From positions 1,234,278-1,298,277 of the forward strand of contig BDGG01000004.1 of the NCBI GenBank assembly GCA_001949185.1: a stretch of DNA of 64,000 nucleotides, written 5' to 3'. Position numbers and translations under genes: made by a program. Source of the DNA: Ramazzottius varieornatus (taxonomy: Eukaryota; Tardigrada; Eutardigrada; Parachela; Ramazzottiidae). Positions 9,901 through 21,124 of the stretch are shown here, piece after piece (position 1 is the stretch's first letter; every line of letters begins with the position of its first letter). The notes under the pieces were generated by a model. That model was not told where the DNA came from and did no database searches. It saw nothing but the letters and a program-made list of their open reading frames with translations.

Positions 9901-11313
9901 GGCAAAAGGACTCGATCATCCAGAAGCTGATAGAGAAAGGTACATAGCTATTGGAAACCCGGCAAAAAACCTGACAAGATTGTTTTCTCGAATGCCGAGT
10001 GGCGCATGTATCTAGTATCGTTGCCTGAGAGCGTGCGCCACTTGGGAAAACGATCTTATTGAGTACTGTATGCCTCTCTCGCGCGGGGTGAATTCTATAC
10101 CTTTTCGTCGGCGCCAACTAATAGGTTCTTCAGATCGTTAATCTTTTCATTAATGCTAGTGCGATAGCGACGTTCTATAGCATTATGCGTTGTCCGTTTC
10201 TCCAACCTGACTAAGCCCATGGGCTTGCTGTGGACCAGTCGGCTGATAGCGATCTTCGGAGGCGACTGCATGTTCTGCAGTTTCTGAAACGGGGTACCTG
10301 TAGCTGGTGTAGTCGCTCTGAAGAGATCCAGCAGCGGCTGGGCGTCTTTGGCCGTAATGGAAGTCGACGAGGTTATGTGGGGTACAATGGGCGTGACTGT
10401 AAGGGTTAGTGGAAGGTTTAGCGGTATCACGGATGGAGACGAAGAGACCGGAAGTGTCATTCGCTGTGGAATGTCTAACTTCGCCGGCGGAGGTATCGCC
10501 TGCAATACCAAAGAGTGTTATTCTGTGTAAACCAAGTCTGGGTCATTCAAGAGTTTACCTGGTTTTGGATGAGCGGTTGTTGAACGCTGAAAGGATGAAG
10601 GTTTTCGTTTTGGACTGGCGTTATTTGACTGGGAATGCTCTGAACTGAGCTGGGAATTTGCTGAGTCTGACTGTGGACTTTCAAATGATTGACAGGAAAC
10701 TGTCCTGTATGGTCTGGCAACAACGGCGGAAGGGAGAGAATTTGCCCAAGGAGACTACCGCTGTGCGTGCTAACATTGGCGTTTGGGACGTTATTGTGCA
10801 TGTTTTGCTGCTGACCGAAAATACTGTGGTTGGATGTCTGCTGTGGATATGTTTGAGGTTGTTGCTGTTGAGGAATGTACTGAGACGTAGACTGTAAACG
10901 TGGAGAGGGAGCCTGATAGTATTCAGGTTGTAATAGTGATGGATTGTTGAGCGTCGGTTCGTAGTAAGTCTGTATCAAGCTCGAAGCTTCTTCCGGACTG
11001 AACAGCTCCAGGTCCAGTTCATCGTTCTCGCCCAGCATCGGCAGAGACCCACTGGCGTCGAAGAGACTAGTTCCCTCGCCCAAGGGAACGTCGGCGGAAA
11101 ACATCTGAAGCATATCTAGGGGAACACAAACAGAGATCTTAATGCTGATTGCGACTAGATGGGCAGCGGATAAGATGCCATCGATGGCGGAATTTGGCCC
11201 AGCTAACCGTCCTTGGACAAAAGACCGTTCGAGAGTTCCACGTAGACAAGTTATATCATCACAAAGGTAGAAAGAGGGATACCTTCGAAATCCCTGGCGG
11301 TGAATGATTCCAT
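7000..11313 (-). CDS. SREBP: Sterol regulatory element-binding protein (membrane-bound bHLH-Zip)
   Basis: SREBPs are ER-membrane transcription factors released by S1P and S2P proteolysis to drive lipid genes. Thirteen exons: 11313-11283, 11115-10559, 10499-10101, 9894-9780, 9705-9548, 9467-9102, 9013-8570, 8456-8294, 8181-8085, 8022-7925, 7813-7663, 7550-7409 and 7158-7000 (about 959 aa). Order: acidic activation domain ([15 protein letters not shown]), Gln/Pro-rich linker, bHLH with the SREBP-specific tyrosine ([19 protein letters not shown]), zipper ([13 protein letters not shown]), the S2P-site motif DRSR before TM1 (with the NP pair inside), a luminal loop, TM2 ([22 protein letters not shown]), then the SCAP-binding domain ([32 protein letters not shown]). 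The intron between exons 6 and 7 is GC-AG. The protein stops roughly 120 residues before the vertebrate C-terminus. Confidence 0.92.
9975..10064. repeat. Hairpin repeat family A, copy 1 (SREBP intron 3)
   Basis: Arms GAGTGGCGCATG and GCGTGCGCCACTTGGGAAAACGATC face each other across a 30-40 nt centre, with an outer TTGTTTTC / GAAAACGATC pair. It lies between the bHLH exon and the zipper exon. Confidence 0.7.
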
Positions 11314-12262
11314 AGTAAACGCAACTCCAGCGAAAACAATCCAGAAATTCCGTCCGAATGGTAACTTCGCTCAGTCCGAACAGTTCGACCTGCGCTGCAG
11401 ATTCACTGGCTTCGGATGGTCATCTTCCTAACTCCATCCAGACCTGAAATCAAATATCTAATACATAATACGGAACGGTACAGAACGATCCAGCCGAAAG
11501 AGGAAAAATCAGTGATATTCGACAGAGTGTTGAATTCCGGTGAATGGGGGATGATTCCACTTACCTAGAGTGTGTGGCCGATCCTGGAAGGCTCTGTCAG
11601 CAACTCCACATGTTCAGCAGACTGGAAGCACTGGAGGTTCCTCCTCGGACGCAACGGATGCTGAGTACGATCGACGTTAATCGTCCAAAAAGTCCTTTGC
11701 GAGGGAGCATGAATGGATTTCTGGCACGGATTTCACTCAACCGTAGAAGACGCAAACGGCAGACCTGTCTCCTAACTGGCGAGACGAGCACAAACGAGAC
11801 CGCCTCCGCGTGAGAAACTCGTGACGTCAGCCCAGAGCATGGCTCCTTAAATCTTACAGGGTTTCCCTTTTGCACCTCGTTTTCCTTAATGTCTTAATTA
11901 GGACTTCCTGTTAACAGTGTTCGTTTTGAGTACGCTCGGTAGACTAGAATCAGATCTTAGAGAAAGCGCATGACATGTCGTTGTGACCAAGAAAGAACGA
12001 AGAGGATATTAACAAAAAAAGGGAATGTTACAACCTCTAGGAAATTCATTCGCTCAGAGACCTCGCGCTCTGGTTATTGCTAAATCCAACACAAACTCCC
12101 ACGACATCGTCAATCATCGACAAAGGGTTCACAACAGCTCAACGAAAGGAAACAAACCTTCACTTCAGGAGTAAGAAAACTTGCTAGAATATCTCACGAA
12201 CACGCTTCCTATGCAGGAGGAAGTCGTCTTCGGTTAACTTTCATCACATGACTTTCGTTGTG
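11314..12262. other. Region upstream of SREBP, with CRE palindrome
   Basis: This 950-bp stretch lies between the SREBP start codon and the stop codon of the next gene. A CRE palindrome TGACGTCA is at 11822-11829. Overlapping 89-92 codon open frames on both strands near 11.55-11.87 kb show no family features. I see no sterol regulatory element that I would defend. Confidence 0.35.
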
Positions 12263-12589
12263 TTAGTGGCTGGGGTTCTTGGGAGGCATGCCAACCTTTT
12301 GCAGCATTTCTTGTTCCGTCTGTTGTTCCTCGACCGAAGCCCGTCGTTGTCCTCTTCCTCTAGGCCCAGAGTGCAAGGCGCGGAGAACATCACCGTCGCG
12401 ATCGGCCAACACCATACCTTCCTCCAGTACGTCTTTGCTCTTGTGATGCAGTAACTCTGCGTCACTCCGCGCGTACTTCCCCGCCGTAGCGATGTTGGTA
12501 TCCGGACTTTCCACTGGATGAGGATGCGAAGCAGCGGGATCGCCAACATATCCCCTCTTCTCGGTAATGTCCGACGTATTGGTACTCAT
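12263..12589 (-). CDS. Small polar protein of unknown function (108 aa)
   Basis: I do not recognise this protein. The start chosen is the Met of MSTNTSDITEKRG, just after an intron whose donor (GAG|GTAAGTCC, near 12672) and acceptor (TAGTTTTAG, near 12610) put the exon boundary in the 5' leader. The protein is hydrophilic and charged, with no membrane segment or signal peptide. It has a basic central patch (SGPRGRGQRRAS) and a probable short helix rich in Glu and Gln (VEEQQTEQEMLQKVG) near the C-terminus. It is divergent to sulfiredoxin with about 530 bp between starts. A splice-consistent leader intron makes a real gene more likely than chance, but the function is unknown. Confidence 0.5.
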   Translation of the reverse strand: MSTNTSDITEKRGYVGDPAASHPHPVESPDTNIATAGKYARSDAELLHHKSKDVLEEGMVLADRDGDVLRALHSGPRGRGQRRASVEEQQTEQEMLQKVGMPPKNPSH

Positions 12590-12935
12590 GTTGAAGTCCG
12601 CGACGTAAACTAAAACTACAGATGCCAAAACGTCATTAACGGTCGTTTCTGAACCGTGGAACGCGGACTTACCTCCGATAAACGGCAAAAGCAAGTTTCA
12701 CGGTCTTCGATGCAAAAGATATGACACTTCCAGACCGATGCAAACTGTCAAAATTCAAAAGTATCTCGACGATATTTACGAGGTAAATAAACGATGTGAC
12801 ACAACAGCGCTACCGTGCGTTGCGAGATCGACGGAGCATGACGTAACGGGCGTGGTTGAATGAGCCGAAGAAATCAATGGACCTCCGTTAAGATAATTAC
12901 GTCATCGCGTGGGAAATCAGCAGTCCGTCGATGTC

Positions 12936-12946
12936 GTGACTCGGCA
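12936..12946 (+). promoter_or_regulatory. Antioxidant response element-like site upstream of sulfiredoxin
   Basis: GTGACTCGGCA matches the ARE core RTGACnnnGCR bound by CNC-bZIP/small Maf dimers. It sits about 180 bp before the sulfiredoxin start codon. Mammalian SRXN1 is a known NRF2 target through AREs, so the position is meaningful, although an 8-base core can occur by chance. Confidence 0.45.
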
Positions 12947-13122
12947 CTTGTGCAAACACAGATGCAGTTTCCCTTCACAGCGATTTGTTCCGATTTATCT
13001 TCGTCTTTGAAGCATTTGTCGAAAGGAATTCAGAAGGCTCAGAATGATAAAAAGGACTGTATCGAGCAGAGGGGATACAGAAATTGTTTTGCTTTAGTCT
13101 CCTGCAGCGGACCGTGTTAACG

Positions 13123-13680
13123 ATGGAGCAAGCCGCATATTCCACCGCTGGAAGCGATCCAAAAGAAGAAACGAGGACCAGTATACATAGTGGACAGGTG
13201 GGAGAAGTGCACATGATTCCCGTGGATGCGATTATCAGACCTATTCCTTCCGTTCTTGAAGTAGGTCTTTCATATCGAAATTCCGTCTCGTTGGTCATTT
13301 GAGAAAAGCTCCAAACAGTTTCGCTTCTAACGTTGCAGGATACCAAAGTTTGCAGTCTGATGGAAACAATCACCTCGCCAGCCGATGCTCAGAAAGTACC
13401 GCCTATTGACGTACTCTGGATCATCGGGGAGGAGGGAGGAAACTACTTTTACGCCTTTGGAGGTAATCGTTATAGTAAAGCGGAAGTGAAGTCTCGGCTA
13501 CCGATCTCGCGTTCTATTGTTAGGTTTCGTCGATTGCCATTAAACACTGTGGTTGCAGGATGCCATCGATACGAGGCATACAAGAGGCTAGGTATGAAGA
13601 CCCTTCCAGCAAAGCTGATCAGGTCCTCAGTGAAGGACCTGCGGACGTACTTGGGTTCTTCGACACCCCAACTGAAGTAG
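13123..13680 (+). CDS. SRXN1: Sulfiredoxin
   Basis: Sulfiredoxin uses ATP and a single cysteine to reduce hyperoxidised (sulfinic) 2-Cys peroxiredoxins. Exons 13123-13260, 13339-13462 and 13559-13680 join in phase to 127 aa, the usual family size. Motifs in order: [47 protein letters not shown], the catalytic [13 protein letters not shown] (active Cys about residue 89, the codon just after the last junction), TLPAKLI and the C-terminal [13 protein letters not shown]. Introns are 78 and 96 bp. A polyadenylation signal AATAAA starts one base after the stop codon (13681-13686). No mitochondrial leader is evident, so a cytosolic form is expected. Confidence 0.95.
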
Positions 13681-13686
13681 AATAAA

Positions 13687-14084
13687 GAGCGTACGCTAAA
13701 ACTGTGAAAGACGTCAAAGGCTCTTCTGTCATGATTCATATTTCCCAAGATGTCCACTGTGATCAACATTACTGTATTTTCTTCTCTATAACATTTGAAA
13801 TTTTTTGGTACTCATTCATGATTTCTGTGACATGTGATTTCCTCCCAGTTTTCGGGAAATTGCGTACATGATTGTTAATTTTTAATCGAATTTGAGTCTA
13901 CGCATGACCCGTATACACATGTGCAAACAAAATTAAAACATACTCCGTAAATCGCAAACGAATCTGAATGCGTCTACATCGCTTCTCAGCAGACAAAAAA
14001 AAACAACAATGTGCCGGGTACTGCCAACCAGCGAAAAAAAAATAAATTCAACAGGCAACACTGACTATACTGGACACTACAATT
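13687..14084. other. Convergent spacer between sulfiredoxin and TBP-like gene
   Basis: About 400 bp of AT-rich sequence with oligo-A runs near 13997 and 14035. No gene or structured element is recognised. Confidence 0.3.
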
Positions 14085-15907
14085 TCAACTTTTCTTCATG
14101 AAGTCTCTGCACAACTGGACGGTAGATACTCCTTTGGGGCGATTGTAGAAGTGCAAGAACCAGTCAAACCATTTCGTGGCTTTCTGCCCGGGACCCTCTT
14201 CAGCTGCTAAACTGGCAACTATAATCTCACTTGCTTCTTGTTCCGCCTTGCTGACAACCTTCTTTGGCTTCTCAGCTGCTTCCTGATCGTCGTCTGAATT
14301 CTGATCCGGTCGAGGCTGTGGACGCCCGCTGCCTCGAGAAACCTTACTTGCTTCGATCTTCCTTTTCTTGCCTGAAAGAAAATACTCGTAACTCGTAAGC
14401 ATGATTTTCTATATCACATTACGAACTCACCGGAACTTCTGTACGTGGGGTACACAGGCTCGCTTTTTCGCTTCTGCGGCACCTTCTTGACGATCTGTGG
14501 AATTTTCAACTCGATGTAAGGACAATCGATGTAGCTCATAGCGTGGACCTCATCCAGGAAGAGATCCCAGATGTGCGGTTCTTTGCCTCTGGCTTCCAGC
14601 TTCTTCTGAACTACCGTAGCTTTCTCTAGACACTTAGCGAGGTGGCTGTCGCTATCCATTCCATTCTTCTCCATGAAATCCGCCAGAAAATCGACGTTTG
14701 GATCATCGAAACGTGACGCGGACTTACTTCCATCGTGTCTGTTCGTTTCTTCTTCGACCACTCGGTACGATTCCGGAAGGTTCCACACGGACTGAAGACG
14801 CTCGGAGCGACGAACACTGTTTACACCCCAACTACGTTGATTCAGTTCTTCCGCCGTCTGCAGCGCACCTACAAAGAGAAAGAGTTACGTCAAGACGCTG
14901 CATTCAACATGCTGAGCTCGAGAGAAAGTACCTGAGCTACGTCCAGTAGAACACGCTACCGATCTCTCTACATCCGGTAGCTTACAGTCGTTCGCCATTC
15001 TGCAGACGCGGCTGACGGCTTCCAAGGTTTTCGACATGGAGTAATCTACTGGATTACAGTCGCCAGAACCTGAGAATACAACCTCTATCGACTGTACTGT
15101 CGGCGAGAAGATAGATATCACTTACAGAACATATTCATCTTGCCGGAAACACCTAGAGAAATTTGGGCCTTGAGATCATCGAATCGAATGTCCGCCTTGC
15201 CTTTCTGGATGGAGTAATCAAACCTGCAAAACGAGAAATCTTCACTGATAAATTTGAATTCTGGGGCTGGGCACCAAAGTCCGAAAGACTTACGAGACTT
15301 CCTCTGGATATTCTTGCTGTAAGTTTCGCAAGTGTACTCGGAAAGGGAGAGCGGAAGTGGCTTGGATTTGAGTGAAACGATGATCGAAGAGTCCAGCTGG
15401 CTCCTGACCGATACGTCTGAAGATGCCAACCACCAACTTGGCTACGCTTTCTGCCTCTTCGAAACTGCAACAATCAATCTCAGAGAATCCTTCTCACTGC
15501 AAGCTGAAAGTTTCGCATTCTTACCTTCCTTGCCCTTCACATTTCACAATGCCATTCGTCTGGACTCGAACACTGCCTGTATAGCAGGAAAATTTAATCG
15601 TCGCCTGCCGGGAGAAACAAAGACCAGAATGTTATGGATGGTCGAGAGTATCCACTGTACTGGTTTATACTAATGCCCGGGAAGTTTCTGAGCAAGTTAC
15701 CGTATTGCCTTTCAACAGTGCGAAAACGCCTAACGTTTCTTCCAGCTGGATCAGCGATTCCACATTTGCTCGAAACTCTTTCTTGTCGCTCAGCCTGAAA
15801 GTGGAGAAAACGCTGATGATTTGCGTGTCCAAGTGGTGTTCGATGTGGGCTTTAGGTTCTTCCATCCCCACGGGTACGACGCCATCGGTAGAGACTGAGG
15901 TGGGCAT
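14085..15907 (-). CDS. Divergent TBP-related factor (TBP-like fold plus long C-terminal extension)
   Basis: Seven exons splice in phase: 15915-15701 (ATG at 15907), 15604-15525, 15464-15294, 15223-15126, 15069-14932, 14868-14431 and 14371-14085 (472 aa). A 5' UTR intron of 57 bp precedes the start exon. The first ~240 residues align by eye to both repeats of TBP/TLF: TQIISVFSTFRL, LGVFALLKG, TNGIVKCEGQGRSFEEAE with VAKLVVGIFRRIG (compare SGK-CTGA-SEEEA then LQKLGF), FTQIQATSALPFRVHL, and repeat 2 VSGKMNMFCSG. Repeat 2 is weak, and some of the DNA-intercalating Phe positions look replaced. A ~230-residue acidic and lysine-rich tail follows (GKKRKIEASK, FLHFYNRPKG). TRF2/TLF-type factors are the nearest known relatives. 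A TBP-fold protein with another role is possible. Confidence 0.62.
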
Positions 15908-15915
15908 CCCTGAGC

Positions 15916-16538
15916 CTGCAGACAAGGCACGCGGTTATCTTCAAACCCATAATAATCGCATCAAACTCGTACCTGATGACTATCGGTCGCTCCGGCCGGT
16001 GCGACCTCCTCTTACACTCTCAGAACAAAGCAAAACGTGCGTCCGTAGCTGACCAGAAGAACCTTGGAACATGCAAAACCGAAAAGAAGAACTTTGCAGA
16101 AATACGGCGTCTCATTCGGAAGCGAAACTCAGACAGAGATCGGAATCTCGAAGACTGCTGGCTGCAAAACAAACGCTCTGCGCTGACGTGAGTGCGCTCT
16201 GCCGATTCTTTGTTGCGCCGGCGTACGTACTACCAGAGTGATCGGTACTAGGTAATGGTACTGCTGGTGCTACGTAATCGACGTCGTCGAATGGGTGATG
16301 AATCGCACTGTTTCGTACCATGTTTCTGTCATTGATTGTTGATTAATTGTGGAACAGCTGTTTATAGTTTGGCCACTTCGACATTTTCATTGATCCGTAA
16401 CTGATTTTTGATTCATATCAATCTTGAAAAGTATTGCCACGCGAATCTTCCGCATTGCTCGTCCTAACGTTTGGTTTTCCAACTTACCTGAAGGCATAAG
16501 GTGGCGGGCCTCATACATCGTCCGGAAGCGGAGTTCCA
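15916..16538. promoter_or_regulatory. Divergent promoter region, TBP-like gene / kynurenine aminotransferase
   Basis: This region holds the 5' untranslated exon of the TBP-like gene (donor near 15972) and spacer. No further coding exon is supported on either strand. Confidence 0.35.
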
Positions 16539-18960
16539 ATGTCGTGGCCGTCGCGTGAGTTCTTACTCCTCAGCTTGAGTAACGCTCTTGTGGTAATGCT
16601 TGTTTTACCTTTGGCCATTCCAGTTCTTATCCACGCTTATCTACCACCAGCAATGCATCGATCATTTTTGTGATAAAATTAATATGCGACTTCCCTTATC
16701 TTGCAGGTTTCCTCTCTCAACATGCTGCCCTAAAGAGTAGCCGAGCACGTTTAACAGTAGCTTCACTTGAAGTAAACTCAGAACACCGCAAGTCGACAGT
16801 TTTCTTCGCAAGGACAGCAAATTCACTGCAGCAGCGAAGATATCTTCACAGCAAAAAGGTTCTGTGAAGTTTGTATTTTTGCGTGTGCGTATCTGTCGCT
16901 GTCTGCGTCTGTCGTGGATATGATTTGATTGATGTTCTTTAGATGGCTGCAAACTCGGAAGCGGCGCACCCCGACACCACGCCCTCGATAAACGTCCGCT
17001 TGGCGGACCGATGGACTGGCCTCGACAAAAATGTTTGGTGAACCTTCATGGGGCTTTTTCTTCTAGAACTTTTAATTCGTATGGTGTCCAGGGAGGTGCG
17101 CATCGTTTGGGCGTTAATGAGGTTGTTGATCTTTGCTGCAGGGTGGAATACACGGGCTTAGCTGCGCAGCACAAAGCTGTGAACCTCGGACAGGTACGCT
17201 ACCACGGTGCTCCCTCGTCCAGATACAATTTTACCACTGATCTGATAGACGTTTGCAACTTCTCCTGCAGCGCTCATGGACAAAGGTTTTTCGTAGGGTT
17301 TTCCGGATTTTCCACCACCAGAATATGTGACGAAAGCATTAGCTGAAGCAACGAACGGGAAGAACACCCTGCTGAACCAGTACACCAGAGGATATGTAAG
17401 TCTGCCCTAAGGCGACAGGATAACATGCTTGTGTCGCATCCGGGTTCTCTGCGCTTCAGGTCTTTGATTACAGGGTCATCCTCGGTTGGTCAATGTGATA
17501 GCAGAGGTCTTTAGCAAGGTCCACAACCGACCGATCAATCCCATGTCCGAAATCCTTGTAACGATAGGCGCCTATCAGTCTCTGTACTGCGCCATATCTG
17601 GACACATTAATCCCGACGACGAGGTACGTGTTTCCTATTCCCTCACACGGCTTCCACTGTTGCATTATTTGTGAAGAGTTGCATTCACAGGTGATCATAA
17701 TCGAGCCATTCTTCGATTGCTACGAACCGATGGTACGCTTTGCTGGCGGCAAACCCGTGTTCGTTGCTCTCAAGCCTCCACAAGTAAGACTCTTTCTCGT
17801 ACAAGACTCTTCCGCTGTACTAGTTGACAGAAAAAGAGCTCGAACTTCTTCGCAGAGTAAAGCAGGGAAGGAAATGCACAGTTCAGACTGGCTACTCGAC
17901 ATGAAAGATCTCGAAGCGGCCTTCACTCCCAAGACTCGCATGATCATCCTGAACACACCCAACAATCCACTGGGCAAGGTCTTCACTAAGAAAGAACTTT
18001 CCGACATTGCGGAAATCTGCATCAGAAAGAACATCCTGGTTGTTAGCGATGAAGTTTACGAATGGCTGATCTTCGAACCTTATCAGCATGTCCGTATTGG
18101 TAAATAACCTTCCACTGTACGTAGTTGTGCTGATAATTAAGCGCAGTTTTGACAGTCTGAATACTGTACTAGACCAAGTTGTCTGTGTTTTCAGCTGATC
18201 TTCCGGGGATGTGGGAAAGAACGATAACCGTTAGGTCGGCAGGCAAGACCTTCTCGGTGACTGGTTGGAAGTTGGGCTGGTCCATTGCGCCAGCGAACTT
18301 GATCCGAAACTGCCAGGTTGCTCTGCAGAATGTGACCTATACTTCGCCCACGCCCATTCAGGAAGCCGTCGCTGTAGGCTTGGAGATCGAGAAAGAAAGA
18401 ATGGACAACAAAGACCAATGTTACTTTTACACACTTCCGGCTATGCTGGTAGCTAAACGTGATCAAATGGCCGACATGCTCATAAAGGTATCGCTGTCAT
18501 TCTTCTGTGCACTCTACAGTAATCTGTTTGATGGTAACCGAAGTGCTCATAGACTGGACTTACTCCGATCATTCCGGAAGGAGGATACTTCATGCTCGCC
18601 GACTACTCGAAACTGAAGAACCTTCCAAGCTCAATCATGATGTCAACTGAAGGTGACGAACCCAAGGACTCGCGTTTCGTAAAGTGGATGACTGCAGAAA
18701 AGAAGTTAGCGACTATTCCCGTCAGTGCCTTCTACTCGAAAGAACACAAGCATTTAGCGGAGAACTATATCCGTTTCTGCTTCTCGAAGGTTAGTCAAGA
18801 GCGCTGATCGCGTGCTGCCGTTATCGCTGAAACACTTTATGGAGCCGCTCGGATTCTGTAGAGGTTGTGAAGGATGCTAACGGAATTCTGATTACAGAAT
18901 GATCAAACGCTCGATGCAACCCGGAAGATATTGGATGATTGGATGAATGAGAAGTCCTAA
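16539..18960 (+). CDS. KYAT3: Kynurenine/glutamine aminotransferase (KYAT3-like), with probable mitochondrial leader
   Basis: A PLP-dependent fold-type I transaminase that converts kynurenine to kynurenic acid and acts on glutamine conjugates. Eleven exons: 16539-16554, 16707-16858, 16943-17037, 17142-17193, 17297-17395, 17474-17623, 17691-17783, 17856-18099, 18195-18487, 18553-18789 and 18898-18960 (497 aa). Hallmarks: [48 protein letters not shown], the PLP lysine in [29 protein letters not shown] and [21 protein letters not shown]. The first two exons encode an Arg/Ser-rich, acid-poor leader ([17 protein letters not shown]) and join exactly to an internal in-frame ATG that opens exon 3, so mitochondrial and cytosolic forms are both possible. 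AATAAA is at 19112-19117. Confidence 0.93.
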
Positions 18961-19338
18961 CTAGAGAAGACCGTATTAAGTTTCTTGTGGGTTCGAAGCT
19001 GAAGTGTTTCTGGTGACAACTATATGGTTGGACTAACATTACGAGTAAAACCGTAACCTTTGACAACAATAGTGTATATTTTCTATTTGAGCTGAAGTTT
19101 TGAGAATTTAGAATAAATTTTGATGTCGCAGAAATATAGAGCTGTGATACTGTATAACAGGAGCATGCCCCCATCCATTCAGAATGATACTGTACAAAAT
19201 TTACTCAAGCAGGATGGTTTTTTTGCCAAAACAATTCGATAAAAATGTGTCATCCAAATAAACACTAACTAGGACTGGCGATACAGACCTACTAAAAAGT
19301 ATTGCTAAAGCTGCTCGTTGAAAGACCCTATTCCTCAA

Positions 19339-20537
19339 CTAGAAGTCATCAAAAAGACCAGCGAACGACAAGTGTGAGATCTCTTCGATATCTTGCATGT
19401 CAGAAGCAGAAAGATGTTTGACATTACTAGAGGTAATATTCTTCAGAGCAGAGCATTCAGAAAGATCTTGCAGGACAGCTTTCTTTTCTGGGGAAGGTGG
19501 CGGTGGTTGTTCGCTGAAAGAGTTCTCGTCCGAGAAGCAGTCCATTGAGAGCGCTGCGATATCGTCCATTTCCGACTCCGTCAAGCCTTCCGTCATGGGA
19601 CTGCTAATTATCCTGCTGGAACAGGAAGCAGCACTACCGAACCCACTACTGCGGTCACTGCTAGTAGTGTTCAAACTCGAGTGAGGAACCTGTAAAGACG
19701 AAACCTCTTGAGGTTTATCGAACAGAGAATCCAAGCGTATATATATGACACCTGTTGAGCCGAAGTGGACGAAACTAAGCCAGGAACACCTGGAAAAGGT
19801 GAAGACGAAAGGAAAGACTGGACCTTTGAATCAGGAGTTTCGAGAAGTGAAGGGTTGAGCTGAGGAAGTATGGAGGAAGAAGCGGCTCCAACCAGACGAG
19901 CAAGACTCGAAGGATCGATGTAATTTGACTTTATGCCCATCGGTAACGTGTTGTCCAATGGTCTTGGTGGTCGGAAGAGTCCTGCTGGAGCCCTCTTCTT
20001 GCGAGTATTGCTCTCTGGCGTCCTAAAGGCATCTTTGACTATCTTCAGGCTATCGATGGGACGTTTCAGACTCGAGGAGAAAGACGTAGGCTTGGAAGGA
20101 GGGGAGAACTGAGCAGGTCGTTGGCTCATTGTGAACTGGAAATCGTCCTCCACCGACTCATCCACTTTCTTCTTCCAATCCACATCTTCCTCTGCGGCGA
20201 CACTATTGAAAAGCGCCTTCGCTCGAAGCTGAGCCTCTTTGTCTTTAACAACTATGGGGGTCAGTTTGAGTGGATGCACGAAACAGACTTCTTTCGGTGG
20301 CTGGAAATCACTCCTGTAAATAATCGTTCACGCTGTAACATATACTGGCTTTCACCAGTTGCTAAACAGATGAAACACTCACGAAGGACTAGGCTGTTGA
20401 TGGGCCTCTTGGTAATCCTTCTCGTGTACAGGATCCACGACGTCAACCGTCGGAACATTTGCCTCAGGAGAAGAAGTGACTACATCGGCAGCAGGCTGTG
20501 GTAGATCCCCTACAGTGCTTCCATCTTGAGGTTCCAT
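19339..20537 (-). CDS. Disordered nuclear-type protein of unknown function (355 aa)
   Basis: I do not recognise this protein. Three exons (20537-20383, 20313-19752, 19689-19339) join in phase with introns of 69 and 62 bp that have strong acceptors (TTTACAG). Most of it is low-complexity and rich in Ser and Pro. Two short helical acidic segments near the C-terminus resemble each other (LTESEMDDIAALSMDCFSDE and LSASDMQDIEEISHLSFAGL), suggesting a repeated interaction motif. A central stretch is basic (FRTPESNTRKKRAPAGLFR), and candidate CDK sites (SPP, TPE) are present. The upstream MFGLRT is in frame and could extend the start. It shares a divergent promoter with H2A.Z. A chromatin or cell-cycle role is only a guess. 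Confidence 0.6.
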
Positions 20538-20858
20538 CGTCCGCAGGCCAAACATAAGCTTCTGCGAACACACTTAGGGATCCCGCACCGACATCTGCAA
20601 AGCACAAAATCCTGGATGAAGCTGCAGATTCCGATTCGGAGGGAGACTCGAATTTCGAAAGATATTTTCAAAAACCAAAACCATAAGTTCATCAGTCATG
20701 ACAAGATTGCAGATGGATATTAGGCGCGTCATACCATGTCCAGTAGCAGTACCGCGTCGTCTGCTTTGTGAGGGAAAGATCACTAGCCAAAACACAGCGA
20801 GGCGTACGACAAACAGTTTTTAGCTATAGCGGGATTGCGTAAAACAGCTTTATGTTTT

Positions 20859-20970
20859 GATTGGCCATTTACAAGCGGATTCGGCAAACATGTCCCTGCC
20901 GAAATGAATTAAACTCCGCCCTTATCATGTGGTGAAATATATAAAAGGCGACATGCTCCGCAAACGCATC
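20859..20970 (+). promoter_or_regulatory. H2A.Z core promoter: inverted CCAAT, TATA box and initiator
   Basis: An ATTGG (inverted CCAAT) lies near 20859. A canonical TATATAAAAG box lies at 20937-20946. A TCAGT initiator-like site lies about 30 bp further on, near 20968, the correct TATA-to-start spacing. It is the clearest TATA promoter in the window and points at the H2A.Z gene, about 185 bp upstream of its ATG. Confidence 0.65.
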
Positions 20971-21124
20971 AGTCGTTCACTCGTTCTAGCTGCAGTTGTG
21001 CTCGCGGATTATCTTGATCTTTTTGTCCCAGTTTCGGTTGTAAGTTCTCATCCTCCCGCCGTTGTCGGACCTCCGGTTCACTACCTTCTGTTCTTAGCGA
21101 GGTTTGTGATTCGGCAGATCCAAA

